Positions 48,695-58,036 of a DNA stretch of 64,000 nucleotides are shown one piece after another (position 1 is the stretch's first letter; each line of letters starts with the position of its first letter). The DNA is from DATLGB01 sp038258425 (GTDB lineage Bacteria > Actinomycetota > Thermoleophilia > Solirubrobacterales > Solirubrobacteraceae), in assembly GCA_038258425.1 (NCBI GenBank), contig JBBSPV010000001.1, forward strand, positions 62,001-126,000, written 5' to 3'. The position numbers and the translations under genes are program-made. The notes beneath the pieces are model-generated. The model saw only the letters and a program-made list of their open reading frames with translations. It did no database searches and was not told the origin of the DNA.

Positions 48695-49905
48695 GCGGCT
48701 TCGACCGCGTCGGGCTCCCGGTGGACTCCGGGCCCGACGCGGCCGGACAGACGACGGCCGAGAGCCATCAGCGGCAGGATCGACGCCAGCAGGACCGCCG
48801 GCAGCAGCAGGGCCGTTCCGAGCCCGGTGCCCTGCGCCACGAAGCCGACGATCGGGGGGCTGCTGAGCAGCCCCCCGTAGCCGAGCGTGGTCACGCGCGC
48901 GATTCCCCACGCCGGCGGGACGCCCGTGGCGTCACCGGCAAGGCTGAAGACGATCGGCACCAGCGGCGCGGAACCGACGCCGACAACCGCATAGCCCGCC
49001 AGCGCGATCCCGGGTGAGGGAGCCAGGACGGCCACCGTCATGCCGGCGGCACTGACCACGGCCCCTCGCCGCAGGACGGTTCGGGCCCCGAGCCGCGCGA
49101 TCACCGGGTCGCCGAGAAAGCGTCCCACCGCCATCCCCACGCCGAAGGCGGCGATGCCGAGCGGCGCGAAGCCGAGGCTCGCGCCCTGCACCTCGTGGAG
49201 GTAGACCCCCGACCAGTCATCGACACTGCCCTCCGCGAAGAACGCGCAGTACGCAATCGCGCCGACCAGGATCAGGTACGGCTGTCGCAGCAGCCGCAGC
49301 CTGCCGGCGGCCGCGGTCGCCTCCGGCTCGCCCTCGGCGTTCGGCACGTCGGCCTCCCGGCCGAGCAGCCGGCCGGTGGCCGGCAGGCCGCAGCCCACGA
49401 TCACGGCTCCCGCCCCGGCGAAGTGCGCGAGCGGGACCACATCGAGCTCGGCCATCAGCGCACCAGCCGCGGCGCCGCTGAGCGCCCCGACGCTGTACAT
49501 GCCGTGCAGGCCGGACATGAGCGACCGGCCGTAGCGGCGCTGCAACGCGACACCCTGCGTGTTCATCGCGGTGTCGAGCGCGCCGAGCGACGCGCCGAGC
49601 ACGACCAGGCCCGCGAGGAACGACAGCAGGCTCCAGGCCAGCGCCGGCAGCAGCAGGCTCAGCCCGACAAGGACGACCGAGATGCGAGCCACGCGAGCGC
49701 TCGACCAGCGCTGGACGAGCTGCGCCACCACCCGCATCGCCAGCAGCAGGCCCGCCGGAGCACCGAGCAGGGCGAGGCTCAGCTGGCCAGTCGAGAGCCC
49801 GATCTCCGCCTTGAACAGCGGCAGGCGCGAGACCCAAGTCGAGACGGCCACGCCGTAGAGGAGGAAGACGACGACGAGACCGATGCGGGTGGAGCGCAGG
49901 CTCAC
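48691..49905 (-). CDS. MFS transporter
   Basis: A 404-residue major facilitator with about twelve hydrophobic helices. The first is IGLVVVFLLYGVAVSTWVSRLP, and a polar central loop (GREADVPNAEGEPEATAAAGRLR) separates two six-helix halves. TAMNTQGVALQRRYGRSLMSGLHGMYSVGAL is typical of the YbjJ/FucP-like group. The GTG at 49905 overlaps the upstream GMC stop (GTGA). Last gene of the importer operon, it may carry a substrate fragment or export a product. Confidence 0.85.
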   Translation of the reverse strand: MSLRSTRIGLVVVFLLYGVAVSTWVSRLPLFKAEIGLSTGQLSLALLGAPAGLLLAMRVVAQLVQRWSSARVARISVVLVGLSLLLPALAWSLLSFLAGLVVLGASLGALDTAMNTQGVALQRRYGRSLMSGLHGMYSVGALSGAAAGALMAELDVVPLAHFAGAGAVIVGCGLPATGRLLGREADVPNAEGEPEATAAAGRLRLLRQPYLILVGAIAYCAFFAEGSVDDWSGVYLHEVQGASLGFAPLGIAAFGVGMAVGRFLGDPVIARLGARTVLRRGAVVSAAGMTVAVLAPSPGIALAGYAVVGVGSAPLVPIVFSLAGDATGVPPAWGIARVTTLGYGGLLSSPPIVGFVAQGTGLGTALLLPAVLLASILPLMALGRRLSGRVGPGVHREPDAVEAA

Positions 49906-51530
49906 GGGGCGGAGCTTGACGCCCGCCCGGCGATCCCCTTGGCAACCTTCAGCGCGAGCGCGGTGATCGTCGACGTCGGGTTGGCGGCGCCGGACGTGAC
50001 GAACAGGCTGCCGTCGGCGACGTAGAGGTTGGGCACGTCGTGGGCCTGGCCGTCGACGTCGACCACCGAACGCCGCGGGTCGGTGCCCATGCGGGCGGTC
50101 CCGAGCAGGTGCCCCGGCTGGTCGACCCAGAGGTCGACGTCGAAGGTCCGCTCGGCGCCCATCGTCGCATGGATCTCCCCCATCCGCTGCGTGGCGTGGG
50201 CGAGGATCCTGCGCGTGTTCTCGGGGACGCGGTACTCGAGCTTCGGAGCGGGCACGCCGTCCGAGTCGGTCAGCACCGGGTCCAGCGTGACCCGGTTGCG
50301 CTCGTCCGGCAGGTCCTCGGCGATCGCGCCCCCCAGCACGCCGCCGGCGTGGGCGCGGGCGCGACGATGGAAGGCCGGCCCCCAAAGCTCGTCGAACGGC
50401 ATCTCGCGCTGGACCTCGAATGCGTTGAGCGGCCCAGGCGTCGGCATGAGGACGAGCTTGGCGCCGCGGACGAAGTCGCGGTCCGGATGCGTCTCGTAGA
50501 ACTGCATGGAGTGCACGAGCTCGCCGGCGGGTCCGAGCCAGCTGTCCAGGCCGTCCGCGTAGAAGCCCGTGACGCTCGAGGTCGGGTGCAGCATGAGGTT
50601 GCGCCCGACGAGCCCGGAGGCGTTGGCGAGGCCGTCGGGATGGTCCGCCGAGGCGGACAGCAGCAGCAGGCGCGCCGTACCGATGCCGTTGGTGCACAGC
50701 ACCACCACCCGCGCGGGCTGGTGGTGCTCACTGCCGTCGCGGTCGATCCAGGTGGCACCGGAGGCGCGGCCGCGCACGTCCGTCGTGATCTCCCGCACCC
50801 GTGCGCCGGTCTGCAGCCTGGCCCCCGCCTTGAGCGCCTGCGGAAGGTACACGAGGTCGAAGGATGCCTTGGCCCCGGCGGGGCAGCCGAACTCGCACGT
50901 CCCCCAGCGCGCGCACGGCTCGAGCGTGCCGTGCTTGTGGGTGACGATGGCGTTCGTCCCCGGCCACCAGTGCCAGCCCAACTCGTTCATCGCCGCGGCG
51001 GCGCGGCGGCCGACCTTGCCGAGCGGGTGCGGCGGCATCGGGTAGGTGAGTCCCTCGGGATAGGCGGGGTCCCCATCGACGCCGGCGACGCCGAGGAACG
51101 CGTCCACCTCGTCGTGATACGGCTTGAGCTCCTCGTAGGAGATGGGCCAGTCGTCGGCGACGCCGTCGAGGCTGCGGACGCGGAAGTCCGACGGCAGCAG
51201 TCGCGGCCACTGCGCGCCGTAGAAGACGCTCGAGCCGCCCACCGCGTTGTACATGACGGGCGACATGTCGGAGCCCGAGACCTCGACGGGGTAGTCCGCC
51301 GGATTGCGCCGGACGTTCGGATCGTGGTGCCACTGGCGCTGGATGAGGAGCTCCCACTCCTGCCGGTTGACGGGATAGTCGCTCGGGTTGACCCAGTCGC
51401 CCTGCTCGAGGCACAGCACGTCGAAGCCCCGGGTGGCCAACGTGTGCGCGACCACCGCCCCGGAGGGTCCGGCGCCGACCACGACGACGTCTACCCCGCG
51501 AGCCGATTCACGCTCGGTAGTGCGTTTCAC
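49902..51530 (-). CDS. GMC-type FAD oxidoreductase, gluconate-dehydrogenase-like
   Basis: A 542-residue FAD enzyme and the third GMC-type gene of the island. FAD motif: VDVVVVGAGPSGAVVAHTLATRG. The substrate loop is MYNAVGGSSVFYGAQWPR, and the cysteine-rich CARWGTCEFGCPAGAKAS resembles the gluconate 2-dehydrogenase group. The C-terminus has LLGTARMGTDPRRSVVDV and VADGSLFVTSGAANPTSTITALALK. It aligns closely in plan with the gene at 38213-39802 (GGSSxFYG; GTARMGTDP; ANP-TI-ALA), so the two are paralogues. GTG start four bases after the dehydrogenase stop. Confidence 0.85.
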   Translation of the reverse strand: MKRTTERESARGVDVVVVGAGPSGAVVAHTLATRGFDVLCLEQGDWVNPSDYPVNRQEWELLIQRQWHHDPNVRRNPADYPVEVSGSDMSPVMYNAVGGSSVFYGAQWPRLLPSDFRVRSLDGVADDWPISYEELKPYHDEVDAFLGVAGVDGDPAYPEGLTYPMPPHPLGKVGRRAAAAMNELGWHWWPGTNAIVTHKHGTLEPCARWGTCEFGCPAGAKASFDLVYLPQALKAGARLQTGARVREITTDVRGRASGATWIDRDGSEHHQPARVVVLCTNGIGTARLLLLSASADHPDGLANASGLVGRNLMLHPTSSVTGFYADGLDSWLGPAGELVHSMQFYETHPDRDFVRGAKLVLMPTPGPLNAFEVQREMPFDELWGPAFHRRARAHAGGVLGGAIAEDLPDERNRVTLDPVLTDSDGVPAPKLEYRVPENTRRILAHATQRMGEIHATMGAERTFDVDLWVDQPGHLLGTARMGTDPRRSVVDVDGQAHDVPNLYVADGSLFVTSGAANPTSTITALALKVAKGIAGRASSSAP

Positions 51531-51534
51531 GGGG

Positions 51535-52464
51535 TCATGGCTGTCGTCCTCGGCGAGCGCGCTCGAGCGCGATGAGCGCCGCGTCGCGCCACGCGACCCG
51601 CTCGTCCCAGTCCTCGAGCGGGAGCCGCGCCCGCCGTTGGGCGGCGACGTCGGCGACGAGGTCCGCCGTCCACGGGTCGTGCTGGCCGCGCTCGGCGCCC
51701 ATGCGCTCGTAGGCCGGTCCGAGCCGCCGCGCGTGGGCCTCGATGCCGCCGCGCGTGTTGAGGTCAGCGGTCTCGAAGGGGCCCACGACGGCCCAGCGAC
51801 GGCCCAGGCCTTCCCGCATCACCCGGTCGACGTCCTCGACGTCGGCGACGCCGTCGCGTACGAGGCAGTAGGCCTCGCGCAGGACCGCCCCTTGCAGGCG
51901 GTTGAACAGGAAGCCCTCGACCTCGCGGCGCACCCGCACGGGCGACATGCCGGCGGCGATGAGCAGCGCCTCGGTGCGATCGACGTCCGCCGGATCCGTG
52001 AACGGCGCGGCGACGAGCTCCACCACGGGCAGCAGATGCGGTGGGTTGGCGGGGTGGACGACGAGGCACCGACGGCCGGTCGCCAGCTCGCCGAAGATCA
52101 GCGACGGCATCAGGGCCGAGGAGGAGCTGGCCAGCACGGCGCCGGCCGGGGCGGCCGTTTCGACCCGGGCGAACAGCGCGCGCTTGAGCGCGAGGTCCTC
52201 CGGCACGCACTCCTGCACGTGCGACGCCGTGCGGACGGCCTCAGGCAGGTCGCCGGACGCTCGCACGCGCGCGGCGACCGTCGCCGGTTGCTCGTCGAGG
52301 AGTCCGGCACGGGCGAGCTCGACGAGCCGCTCGCCGACCTCGGCGAGTGCGCGCTGCAGTCGGGACGGATCCGTGTCGTGCAGGACGACGGCATGGCCCG
52401 CCCGCGCGAAGACCACCGACCAGGAGACGCCGATCGAGCCGCTGCCGACGACGGCGACGTCCAT
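51535..52464 (-). CDS. 3-hydroxyacyl-CoA-dehydrogenase-family protein, lambda-crystallin/L-gulonate 3-dehydrogenase type
   Basis: A 309-residue NAD-dependent dehydrogenase. The Rossmann motif is VAVVGSGSIGVSWSVVFARAG (GSGSIG 7-12). LASSSSALMPSLIF and VHPANPPHLLPVVELVAAP match the lambda-crystallin/L-gulonate 3-dehydrogenase branch closely, as do RVRREVEGFLFNRLQ and VMREGLGRRWAVVGPFETADLN. Members of this branch oxidise the 3-hydroxyl of sugar acids or carnitine rather than acyl-CoAs. Its place with a GMC oxidase and an importer supports a role in oxidising the imported substrate. Confidence 0.85.
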   Translation of the reverse strand: MDVAVVGSGSIGVSWSVVFARAGHAVVLHDTDPSRLQRALAEVGERLVELARAGLLDEQPATVAARVRASGDLPEAVRTASHVQECVPEDLALKRALFARVETAAPAGAVLASSSSALMPSLIFGELATGRRCLVVHPANPPHLLPVVELVAAPFTDPADVDRTEALLIAAGMSPVRVRREVEGFLFNRLQGAVLREAYCLVRDGVADVEDVDRVMREGLGRRWAVVGPFETADLNTRGGIEAHARRLGPAYERMGAERGQHDPWTADLVADVAAQRRARLPLEDWDERVAWRDAALIALERARRGRQP

Positions 52465-52480
52465 GCCGACTCCCTGCGAC

Positions 52481-54325
52481 TCAGCCGGCCGGGGCCGCCT
52501 CGGCGAACCTCGGCAGGTCGTTGATGAGCTGCTTCGTGTACGGGTGCTCGGGTCGTTCCATGATCGTGTCGGTGGCGCCGCGCTCCACCACGGCGCCCTG
52601 CTCGAGCACGATCACCTCCTGCGCGATGCTGCGCACGACGGAGAGGTTGTGGGTGATGAACAGTGCGGTGAGCCCGCGCTCGTGCTGCAGCCGCCGCACC
52701 TGCTCGACGAGCAGCGCCTGCACCGAGACGTCGAGCGCGGAGGTGATCTCGTCGCAGATGACGAGCTCGGGCTCGACGATCAACGCACGGGCCACCGCGA
52801 CGCGCTGGCGCTCTCCGCCGGACAGCTGGCCCGGCATCCGGTCGGCGAAGTCGCGGCCGAGCGCGACGACTTCGAGCGTGTCGAGCACCTTCGCCCGCCG
52901 CTCACGCCAGCCGAGACGTTCGAAGTGTCGCAGCGGCTCCTCGACGTTCTCCGCGACGGACATGCGGGGATTCAGCGACGCGTGCGGGTTCTGGAACACG
53001 TACTGCACGAGGCGACGCTGCTCGTCGGAGCGCTTGCTGGCCGGCGGAGCGATCGGCTGACCGTCGACGCGCGCGTCGCCTGACCAGTTCGCGTGCAGAC
53101 CGACGAGGCATCGGGCGAGCGTCGTCTTGCCCGAGCCGGACTCGCCGACGACCGCGAGGCACGCACCGGGCTTGATCGCCAGGTCGACGTCGTGGAGGAC
53201 CTCCTTGGCCCCGTAGTGCGCGGTGAGGCCCTCGACTTCAAGATTGCCGCGGCCTTCGACCTTCGCGTGGGCTACGGCGTCGGTCGGCGTGGCCGCCGCC
53301 TCCTCACCCGACCCGAGCGGGTGGATGCAGCGGACGAGCCGCTCCGACTCGAGCCGCGCCAGCGCCGGCTCCGCCTCGCGGCAGTCGTCCTGCGCCCGCG
53401 GGCAACGAGCGGCGAACGAGCACCCCTTCGGCCACTGACCGGGGCGCGGCGGCTGGCCCTCGATGCCGACGAGCACCGTGGCGCGGTCCGGCGTCGGCGC
53501 CGCGTTGAGCAGTCCGCGCGTGTACGGATGGCGCGGCTGCGAGAACAGCGCGCTCGCGGTCGCCCACTCGATGATCTTGCCGGCGTACATGACCGCCGTC
53601 TCGTCGGCGATGCCGGCCACCACCGGCAGGTCGTGGCTGACGTAGACCGCCGTCGTGTGGTGGGATCGCGTCAGCTCGCGCACGGTGTCGAGGACGTGGC
53701 GTTGGGTGGTGACGTCCAGGCCGGTGGTGGGCTCGTCGAGCACCACGAGTCGAGGGCGGCATGAGAAGGCCATCGCGATGCCGATGCGCTGCTGCTGACC
53801 GCCCGACGTCTGGTGGGGATAGCTGCGTCGGAACGCCTTCGTCGTGGGGAGGTCGACCTCCTCGAGCAGCCGCGTCGCCCGGTCCTGCACCGTCTCGCCG
53901 TCGTCGAGCACGTCGTCGTGGATGGCGATCGCCTCGTGCAGCTGGGTGCCCAGCCGCATGGCGGGGTTCAGCCCACTGGCCGGGTCCTGGGGCACGTAGG
54001 ACACGAGCCGTCCGCGCGCCTGACGCTGCGCTGAGCCCTCGAGCTCCAGGACCTCGCAGTCGCCGAGGCTGACGCGTCCGGTGGCGATCTCCAGGCCCCG
54101 CCGGACGTACCCGAGCAGCGCCAGCCCGACCGTGCTCTTCCCGGAGCCCGACTCCCCGACGAGTCCCATGACGTGTCCGGCGGGCACCGCGAAGGACACA
54201 TCGGCGACGACCGGGATGCGCGAGCGCTCCATGACCACGGACAGGTCGGAGACCTCGAGCGCCGCACCCGCGGTCGCCTCGGTGGAGGCGGCCCTCGGCA
54301 TCGGTCCCGACCGAGCGGCGCTCAT
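52481..54325 (-). CDS. Fused DppD-DppF-type ABC ATPase (two nucleotide-binding domains in one chain)
   Basis: A 614-residue protein of two complete peptide/nickel-type ABC ATPases. Domain 1 has Walker A GESGSGKST, a degenerate signature TSGGQQQR, Walker B LVVLDEPTTGLD and the oligopeptide-transporter C-terminal motif HPYTRGLL, followed by the cysteine site CSFAARCPRAQDDC. Domain 2 has GESGSGKTT, canonical LSGGERQR, Walker B LVICDEITSALD and ends HPYTKQLINDLP. The chain powers the DppB/DppC permease encoded upstream. The ATG overlaps the dppC stop (ATGA). The asymmetric signatures suggest unequal ATP sites. Confidence 0.9.
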   Translation of the reverse strand: MSAARSGPMPRAASTEATAGAALEVSDLSVVMERSRIPVVADVSFAVPAGHVMGLVGESGSGKSTVGLALLGYVRRGLEIATGRVSLGDCEVLELEGSAQRQARGRLVSYVPQDPASGLNPAMRLGTQLHEAIAIHDDVLDDGETVQDRATRLLEEVDLPTTKAFRRSYPHQTSGGQQQRIGIAMAFSCRPRLVVLDEPTTGLDVTTQRHVLDTVRELTRSHHTTAVYVSHDLPVVAGIADETAVMYAGKIIEWATASALFSQPRHPYTRGLLNAAPTPDRATVLVGIEGQPPRPGQWPKGCSFAARCPRAQDDCREAEPALARLESERLVRCIHPLGSGEEAAATPTDAVAHAKVEGRGNLEVEGLTAHYGAKEVLHDVDLAIKPGACLAVVGESGSGKTTLARCLVGLHANWSGDARVDGQPIAPPASKRSDEQRRLVQYVFQNPHASLNPRMSVAENVEEPLRHFERLGWRERRAKVLDTLEVVALGRDFADRMPGQLSGGERQRVAVARALIVEPELVICDEITSALDVSVQALLVEQVRRLQHERGLTALFITHNLSVVRSIAQEVIVLEQGAVVERGATDTIMERPEHPYTKQLINDLPRFAEAAPAG

Positions 54326-55272
54326 GCCTCCGACCCCGTGCCGCCGGCCGAGGCGATGACGGCCTGTTCGCTGCGGTTCTCGCCGAGGTTGGCGCGGGCA
54401 ATGGCGTCGGCGAACATGTTGGTCCCCACGGACAGCAGTGCGAGCAGGATGGCCGGGGCCAGGACACCCCAGTAGTTCGTGCCGAGCCCGAGACGGTTCT
54501 CGTTGATCATGACCCCCCAGTCCGGGTTCGGCGGGCGGGTTCCGAGGCCGAGGAAGCTCAGGCCCGCGATGAGGATGATGGAGAAGGCCAGGCGCAGGCC
54601 GGCCTCGACCATGAGCGGCGTGATGAGACTCGGCAGGACGTGGCGGCGAAGGACCGTACGGGGCGGAACCCCCCAGACCGCCACCGCCTTGACGTAGTCG
54701 CGCTCGCAGACGTCCTGGGCTGCCGCGTAGATCACCCGCGCGGTCTGGGGCGCCTGCGAGAGCCCCACGGCGAGGACCAGCAGCCAGCGCTTGGGCCCGA
54801 TGACGCTGAGCATGAGCAGGACGAAGACGAGCTGAGGCATGGCCAGGACGACGTCGACGCCGCGCATCGTCAGGCCCTCCACGAAGCCGCGGCGATACGC
54901 CGCGTTGATCCCGAGCAGGGCGCCGATGACGATCGTCAGCAGCGTGGCGAGCACCGCCAGCACGATGAGAATCCAACCGCCGTCGAGCACGCGGGAGAGG
55001 ACGTCGCGACCCAGTGCATCCGTGCCGAGCAGTCCAGCCCCGAGGTTCCCGGGCTTGGAGAACGGTGGTGCGTCGAACTTCGTCGCGCTGCCGTGCGGGA
55101 TGACCGGGCCGAGGAAGGCGATGGCCAGCACGAGCAGGGTCAGACCGGCGCCGATCTGGCCGCGACGCGTCCGGATCGCGCCGCCGAGGACACGCCGCAC
55201 CGCGCCTTGGCCGCGGAGATCCTCGGCGGGCGCGACGTCGGGAAGGGAGCTGTCGGCGGAGACGGTGGCCAT
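54322..55272 (-). CDS. ABC transporter permease, DppC type
   Basis: A 316-residue inner-membrane permease. An N-terminal helix (IGAGLTLLVLAIAFLGPVI) is followed by HGTDALGRDVLSR-like LLGTDALGRDVLSRVLDGG, the diagnostic DppC/OppC motif, and five more helices. The cytoplasmic EAA loop appears as YVKAVAVWGVPPRTVLRRHVLPSLI. It ends with NWGVMINENR-like DWGVMINENRLGL. It pairs with DppB to form the channel. Confidence 0.9.
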   Translation of the reverse strand: MATVSADSSLPDVAPAEDLRGQGAVRRVLGGAIRTRRGQIGAGLTLLVLAIAFLGPVIPHGSATKFDAPPFSKPGNLGAGLLGTDALGRDVLSRVLDGGWILIVLAVLATLLTIVIGALLGINAAYRRGFVEGLTMRGVDVVLAMPQLVFVLLMLSVIGPKRWLLVLAVGLSQAPQTARVIYAAAQDVCERDYVKAVAVWGVPPRTVLRRHVLPSLITPLMVEAGLRLAFSIILIAGLSFLGLGTRPPNPDWGVMINENRLGLGTNYWGVLAPAILLALLSVGTNMFADAIARANLGENRSEQAVIASAGGTGSEA

Positions 55273-55280
55273 GGGTTGCC

Positions 55281-56315
55281 TCAGCGGGGCGCCCGGCGGC
55301 GCGGGGTCGACAACAGGACGATGACGTCGGTCACGATGTTGAGCATCACGTAGAAGATGGCGAGGACGACGACGAGGAACTGGATGACCGGCACGTCGCG
55401 GCTCTGGATCGCCGAGACCAGCGCTAGGCCGATCCCCGGATACTGGAACACCGTCTCCACCAGCACGATGCCCCCGGCCAGGTAGAGCACGTTGAGGCCG
55501 AAGACCTGGACGGCGGGCGCGAGGGCGTTGGGCAGCGCGTGCCGGAACAGCAGGCGTGGGGCGGACACGCCCTTGAGCTCGGCGACCTCGGCGTAGTCGC
55601 TCTGCAGCGCCTCGATGGTCGCGGCCCGGATCATCCGGAACATGTACGGGGTCGTGACGATCACGAGCGTGAGCACGGGCAGGACGAGCTTGCTCAGGTC
55701 ATTCCAGATCCGCTCCTGGGGCGGGATGAGCGACACTGCCGGGAACCAGTTGAAGATCCCGACGGCGAAGACGAGGATGACCAGCACCCCGACGACGAAC
55801 TCCGGGAGCGCGATGGCCACGAGCGACAGGGTCGAGATCGTGTCGTCGAACCAGCGGTCGCGGTAGTGGGCGGCGACGACGCCGGCGACCGCCCCGATCA
55901 ACGTGGACAGCACCGCCACCACGACGAGCAGCACCACGGAGTTCAGCACGCGCGGGCCGATGACCTCCGAGACCGGACGCGCCTGGACGAGCGAGGTGCC
56001 GAAGTCACCCTGTACCAGGCCGCTCATCCAGTTCCACAGCCCGGTGAGCACCGGCTCGTCCAGGCCCAGCTGCTTGCGGACCAGCGCCAGGCGCTCCGGC
56101 GTCGCGCTCTGCCCGAGGATCGACGACGCGGCGTCGCCGGGTAGGACCTGCGTCGCCAGGTAGGTGAGGATGGCGACGAAGATGACGCTGAGCACCCCGA
56201 GCGGGATGCGCCACGCCAGCATCTCGCGCACCGGATGGGCACCGCGCACCCGGCCGGGACGCGGACCGGCGGCGACGGCGGGGGAGGCCGGCTCAGGGGC
56301 GCTCAGCGTCGACAC
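55281..56315 (-). CDS. ABC transporter permease, DppB type
   Basis: A 344-residue inner-membrane permease of the peptide/nickel class. The first helix is IPLGVLSVIFVAILTYLATQVLPGD, typical of DppB. RKQLGLDEPVLTGLWNWMSGLVQGDFGTSL is the family's conserved periplasmic segment. The EAA loop reads YAEVAELKGVSAPRLLFRHALPNAL. The N-terminal 33 residues are a Pro/Ala-rich extra. GTG start three bases after the binding-protein stop. Confidence 0.9.
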   Translation of the reverse strand: MSTLSAPEPASPAVAAGPRPGRVRGAHPVREMLAWRIPLGVLSVIFVAILTYLATQVLPGDAASSILGQSATPERLALVRKQLGLDEPVLTGLWNWMSGLVQGDFGTSLVQARPVSEVIGPRVLNSVVLLVVVAVLSTLIGAVAGVVAAHYRDRWFDDTISTLSLVAIALPEFVVGVLVILVFAVGIFNWFPAVSLIPPQERIWNDLSKLVLPVLTLVIVTTPYMFRMIRAATIEALQSDYAEVAELKGVSAPRLLFRHALPNALAPAVQVFGLNVLYLAGGIVLVETVFQYPGIGLALVSAIQSRDVPVIQFLVVVLAIFYVMLNIVTDVIVLLSTPRRRAPR

Positions 56316-56318
56316 CGA

Positions 56319-57923
56319 CTAGGACTCCACCCAGAAGTTCTTCCAGTCGAAGCCGTTGAGCGCGACCCCACTGACGCCCGGCTTGACGCCCTTGACGTTC
56401 GCGGCGACCGCGTCGATGACGGGGAAGTTGTACGGGATGATGTTGCCGCCCTTGTCGTAGTCGAACTGCAGCATCTCCTTGACGAGCTCCCCGCGCTTGC
56501 CCTCGTCGACCTCCCTGATCGCCTGCTGGTAGAGCTTGTCGTACTGCGGATCGGCCTGGTGGGTGGCGCTGAACGGCGCGCCCTTCACCGTGGCCTGTCC
56601 GGCAGCCACGAGGTACGGCTGGTACGGCCAGTAGTCCTGGGAGAAGGGGACCTTGAGGTAGGAGTTCGCGAAGTACGTGGACGGTTGCTGGTTGGTGATC
56701 TTCGTTCTCACGCCGGCATCCTTGGCCTGGGTGGCGAAGACCTGCGCCGCCTGGATCTGGCCGGGAGCGTTAGGCGTCGTGATCAGCGGGAGCTGCAGAT
56801 CGGACTGACCGGCGGCCTTGAGCAGCGACTTCGCCTGCTCAATGTCGCGTTCACGCTTCGGAAGCCCCTTGAAGAACAGCGGGTCAAAGATGCCGAAGAC
56901 GTCGTTGGCCGTGGTTCCGAGACCCCCGTACACCTGCTCGTTCATCTGCGGCCGGTCGACGACGAGCCGAAGGGCCTGGCGCACCCGCACGTCGGAGAAC
57001 GGCGCCTTGTCGACGCGCATCGTGATCGGACCCCAGGCGCCCGTCTTGGACACGATCACCTGACCGCCGGCGCTCTTGGCCGCCGCCACGGAGGTCGAGG
57101 ACAGGTAGTCGATCGCGTCGACCTGCCCGGACTGGAGCGCGTTGACCTGGGAGGTCTCGTCGGAGAAGTTCGTGATGACGAGCTTGTCCAGGTACGGCTT
57201 GGGGCTGTCCCAGTACTCGTCGAAGCGCTCGAACGTGCTCTCCCGACCCGGTGTGAACGACACGAACTTGAACGGGCCCGTCCCGATCGGCTTCTTCGGA
57301 TCGAAGCCCCGCGGGACCATGACGCTCTGCACGAGCGCGAGGCCTTCGTCGAACACCGCGTAGGGCTTGTTGAACGGGATCCGCAGGGTCCGCGCGTCCA
57401 TGACCTTGGCGGCCTTCAGGTCGATCGGCCCAAACGACACCGCACCGGGGTACTTCTTGCTCTGGATGCGCCGCAGCGAGTACAACAGGTCGGCCGCCTC
57501 GTACGGCTTGCCGTCGTGCGACTTGGCGTTCTGACGCAAGCGGATCGTCCACTGCGTCGCGTCCTTGTTCGGCTCCAACGACTCCGCCAGCACCGGCCGG
57601 ACCACGCCCTTGGAGTCGACCTGCGTCAGGGGCTCGAACAACGCGTAGGCGCGCGCGAAGTCCGTGTTGGTGAGCGCGTTCTGCCCGTCGAGCGTGTCCG
57701 TCTCGCCGCCGCCCGAGCCTCCGAGCCGCAACGTCCCGCCGCGTACCGGCTTGCCGGTGTTCGCCTGCGTGCCCGACCCGGAGCTGGAGCTCGAGCCACC
57801 GCCACAGGCGGCGAGCCATCCGCTGCCGGTGACCACGACCAGGCCGGTGCCACCACGCTGCAGCAGCGTTCGCCGCGTGAGCCCCAGTCCGTGTGCCAGC
57901 GAGTCGTCCGAGCCCTGCGTCAT
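56319..57923 (-). CDS. Extracellular solute-binding lipoprotein (family 5) with Tat-type signal
   Basis: A 534-residue peptide/nickel-type binding protein. The signal has a twin-arginine motif (LTRRTLLQRGG, Arg17-Arg18), a short hydrophobic core and lipobox LAAC with Cys40, then a Gly/Ser linker. The mature part starts GGTLRLGGSGGGETDTLDGQNALTNTDF and contains the family-5 hallmarks WTIRLRQNAKSHDGKPYEAADLLYSLRRI and FSDVRVRQALRLVVDR. It should be exported folded and lipid-anchored outside the membrane. Ligands of this family include peptides, opines and oligosaccharides. SD AGGAGCAGGGG precedes the ATG. First gene of a seven-gene operon. Confidence 0.9.
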   Translation of the reverse strand: MTQGSDDSLAHGLGLTRRTLLQRGGTGLVVVTGSGWLAACGGGSSSSSGSGTQANTGKPVRGGTLRLGGSGGGETDTLDGQNALTNTDFARAYALFEPLTQVDSKGVVRPVLAESLEPNKDATQWTIRLRQNAKSHDGKPYEAADLLYSLRRIQSKKYPGAVSFGPIDLKAAKVMDARTLRIPFNKPYAVFDEGLALVQSVMVPRGFDPKKPIGTGPFKFVSFTPGRESTFERFDEYWDSPKPYLDKLVITNFSDETSQVNALQSGQVDAIDYLSSTSVAAAKSAGGQVIVSKTGAWGPITMRVDKAPFSDVRVRQALRLVVDRPQMNEQVYGGLGTTANDVFGIFDPLFFKGLPKRERDIEQAKSLLKAAGQSDLQLPLITTPNAPGQIQAAQVFATQAKDAGVRTKITNQQPSTYFANSYLKVPFSQDYWPYQPYLVAAGQATVKGAPFSATHQADPQYDKLYQQAIREVDEGKRGELVKEMLQFDYDKGGNIIPYNFPVIDAVAANVKGVKPGVSGVALNGFDWKNFWVES

Positions 57924-58017
57924 CCCCTGCTCCTATCGGTCGAGGCCGCGGGTGCGACCGGCTGAGTTCGCTGCTTCCCGGCGCCGAAGCGCGGCGGCGA
58001 GTCCCTCTCTCGCCCAC

Positions 58018-58036
58018 GACACAAGTCTGGTGTGTC
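58018..58036. promoter_or_regulatory. Inverted repeat upstream of the importer operon, candidate operator
   Basis: GACACAAGTCTGGTGTGTC is a perfect 6-base inverted repeat (GACACA/TGTGTC) with a 7-base centre, 95 bases upstream of the binding-protein ATG. It shares ACACAA with the sites at 42482 and 44197. The rest of the 188-base gap 57924-58111 shows no gene. Confidence 0.45.
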
